From Roseiarcus sp963717215 (lineage in GTDB: Bacteria > Pseudomonadota > Alphaproteobacteria > Rhizobiales > Beijerinckiaceae): DNA of 64,000 nt. Positions 63,711-64,000 of the stretch are shown here, piece by piece. The translations under genes and the position numbers were made by a program. The DNA is taken from positions 186,001 through 250,000 of the forward strand of contig CAVQVS010000003.1 of the NCBI GenBank assembly GCA_963717215.1, given 5' to 3'. The notes beneath the pieces were generated by a model. That model was not told where the DNA came from. It ran no database searches and worked only from the letters and a program-made list of their open reading frames with translations. Each line of letters starts with the position of its first letter. Position 1 is the first letter of the stretch.

Positions 63711-64000
63711 CTGACGCAGCCCCGTGCGCCGCGCTTCGGTTCTGGCTCGGTCGCGGCCTGAGTTTGAGCAAAGCTCGGCGATCCGGCGTCGTCGACCACC
63801 ACAAAGCTCGCCGTCGATGTAGGCGGTCTTCAAATTGAGGTTCGTGAGCGCGGTGACGGCGCTCCGATATCTATCAGTCCTGTCGAGCCCAGTCCTGGTC
63901 AAGAGTTGCGCACAACCATTGGCGATGCGCGCCGCTCTACGATGGCCGTCGAGCTGATCTCATGGAGCCATCGTGGACCTAACCGCGGCTTCTCGACCAG
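63711..64000 (-). pseudogene. ATP-dependent DNA ligase (LigD-like) fragment
   Basis: Adenylation-domain piece: PRWLHEI, then after one missing base in the catalytic Lys codon (near 63955) KLDG-type sequence, then RIANGCAQLLTRTGLDRTDR and LNLKTAYIDGELCG. One more extra base leads to DDAGSPSFAQTQAATEP. It then joins dinB directly. Resembles the ligase domain of LigD from bacterial non-homologous end joining. The upstream part lies outside the window. Confidence 0.75.

Overview
The window looks like the chromosome of an alphaproteobacterium of the order Hyphomicrobiales (Rhizobiales). This rests on GC-rich sequence, a nuoG-H-I-J-K-L-M-N-birA-ribonuclease J gene order, a methylmalonyl-CoA epimerase next to it, an alpha-type PEP-CTERM protein, and dispersed intergenic repeats of the GTCATCGCGAG...GCGATCCAG kind. 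The family cannot be fixed from sequence alone; Beijerinckiaceae/Methylocystaceae-like bacteria are a reasonable guess.

Layout. 1-12.3 kb is a tight housekeeping operon: the end of nuoG, nuoH to nuoN (respiratory complex I), biotin ligase birA and ribonuclease J. 12.4-20.3 kb holds an SDR, methylmalonyl-CoA epimerase, an EamA transporter, a YcaQ-like protein, an NTF2-like protein, sdhE and mfd (one apparent frameshift). 20.4-32.6 kb is mixed accessory sequence: an IS481 transposase scar, secreted and PEP-CTERM proteins, SDRs, an exported amidohydrolase, phhB, two related small membrane proteins, PPK2 and an amidase. 32.8-37.8 kb has a SAM/cyclase/ATPase/TPR signalling protein and guaB. 37.9-42.6 kb (minus strand) is an unusual operon. 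It encodes a very large cell-wall amidase/DUF2272/muramidase-like/serine-protease protein, a stand-alone copy of that protein's pre-protease module, and two small membrane proteins. 42.9-51.8 kb contains an acyl-CoA dehydrogenase, rsmB, a divergent MerR/two-CDF metal-efflux locus with a well-formed 19-bp-spacer promoter, a helix-turn-helix protein followed by a 10-bp-phased repeat array, lipA and tRNA-Lys(TTT).

From tRNA-Lys to about 62.9 kb there is a sugar-catabolism island. It starts with remnants of a RuBisCO-like protein and a D-apionate oxidoisomerase-like protein, followed by an SDR and a SorC-family regulator. Across a divergent control region (two matching palindromes and a TTGACA-17-TATTCT promoter) come a split transketolase, an FGGY kinase, a ribose-type ABC transporter and a second SDR. 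The gene set recalls the D-apiose/apulose/apionate pathways; the substrate is an inference. The window ends in a joined scar of dinB and ligD fragments.

One- or two-base disruptions are frequent: mfd, the large protease, a CDF transporter, tktB, the kinase (several), the ABC ATPase, the RuBisCO-like remnant, dinB and ligD. Several lie in short homopolymers. This could be base-calling error in the assembly, real decay of the right-hand island, or both. Coordinates of such genes are given for the whole reconstructed locus.
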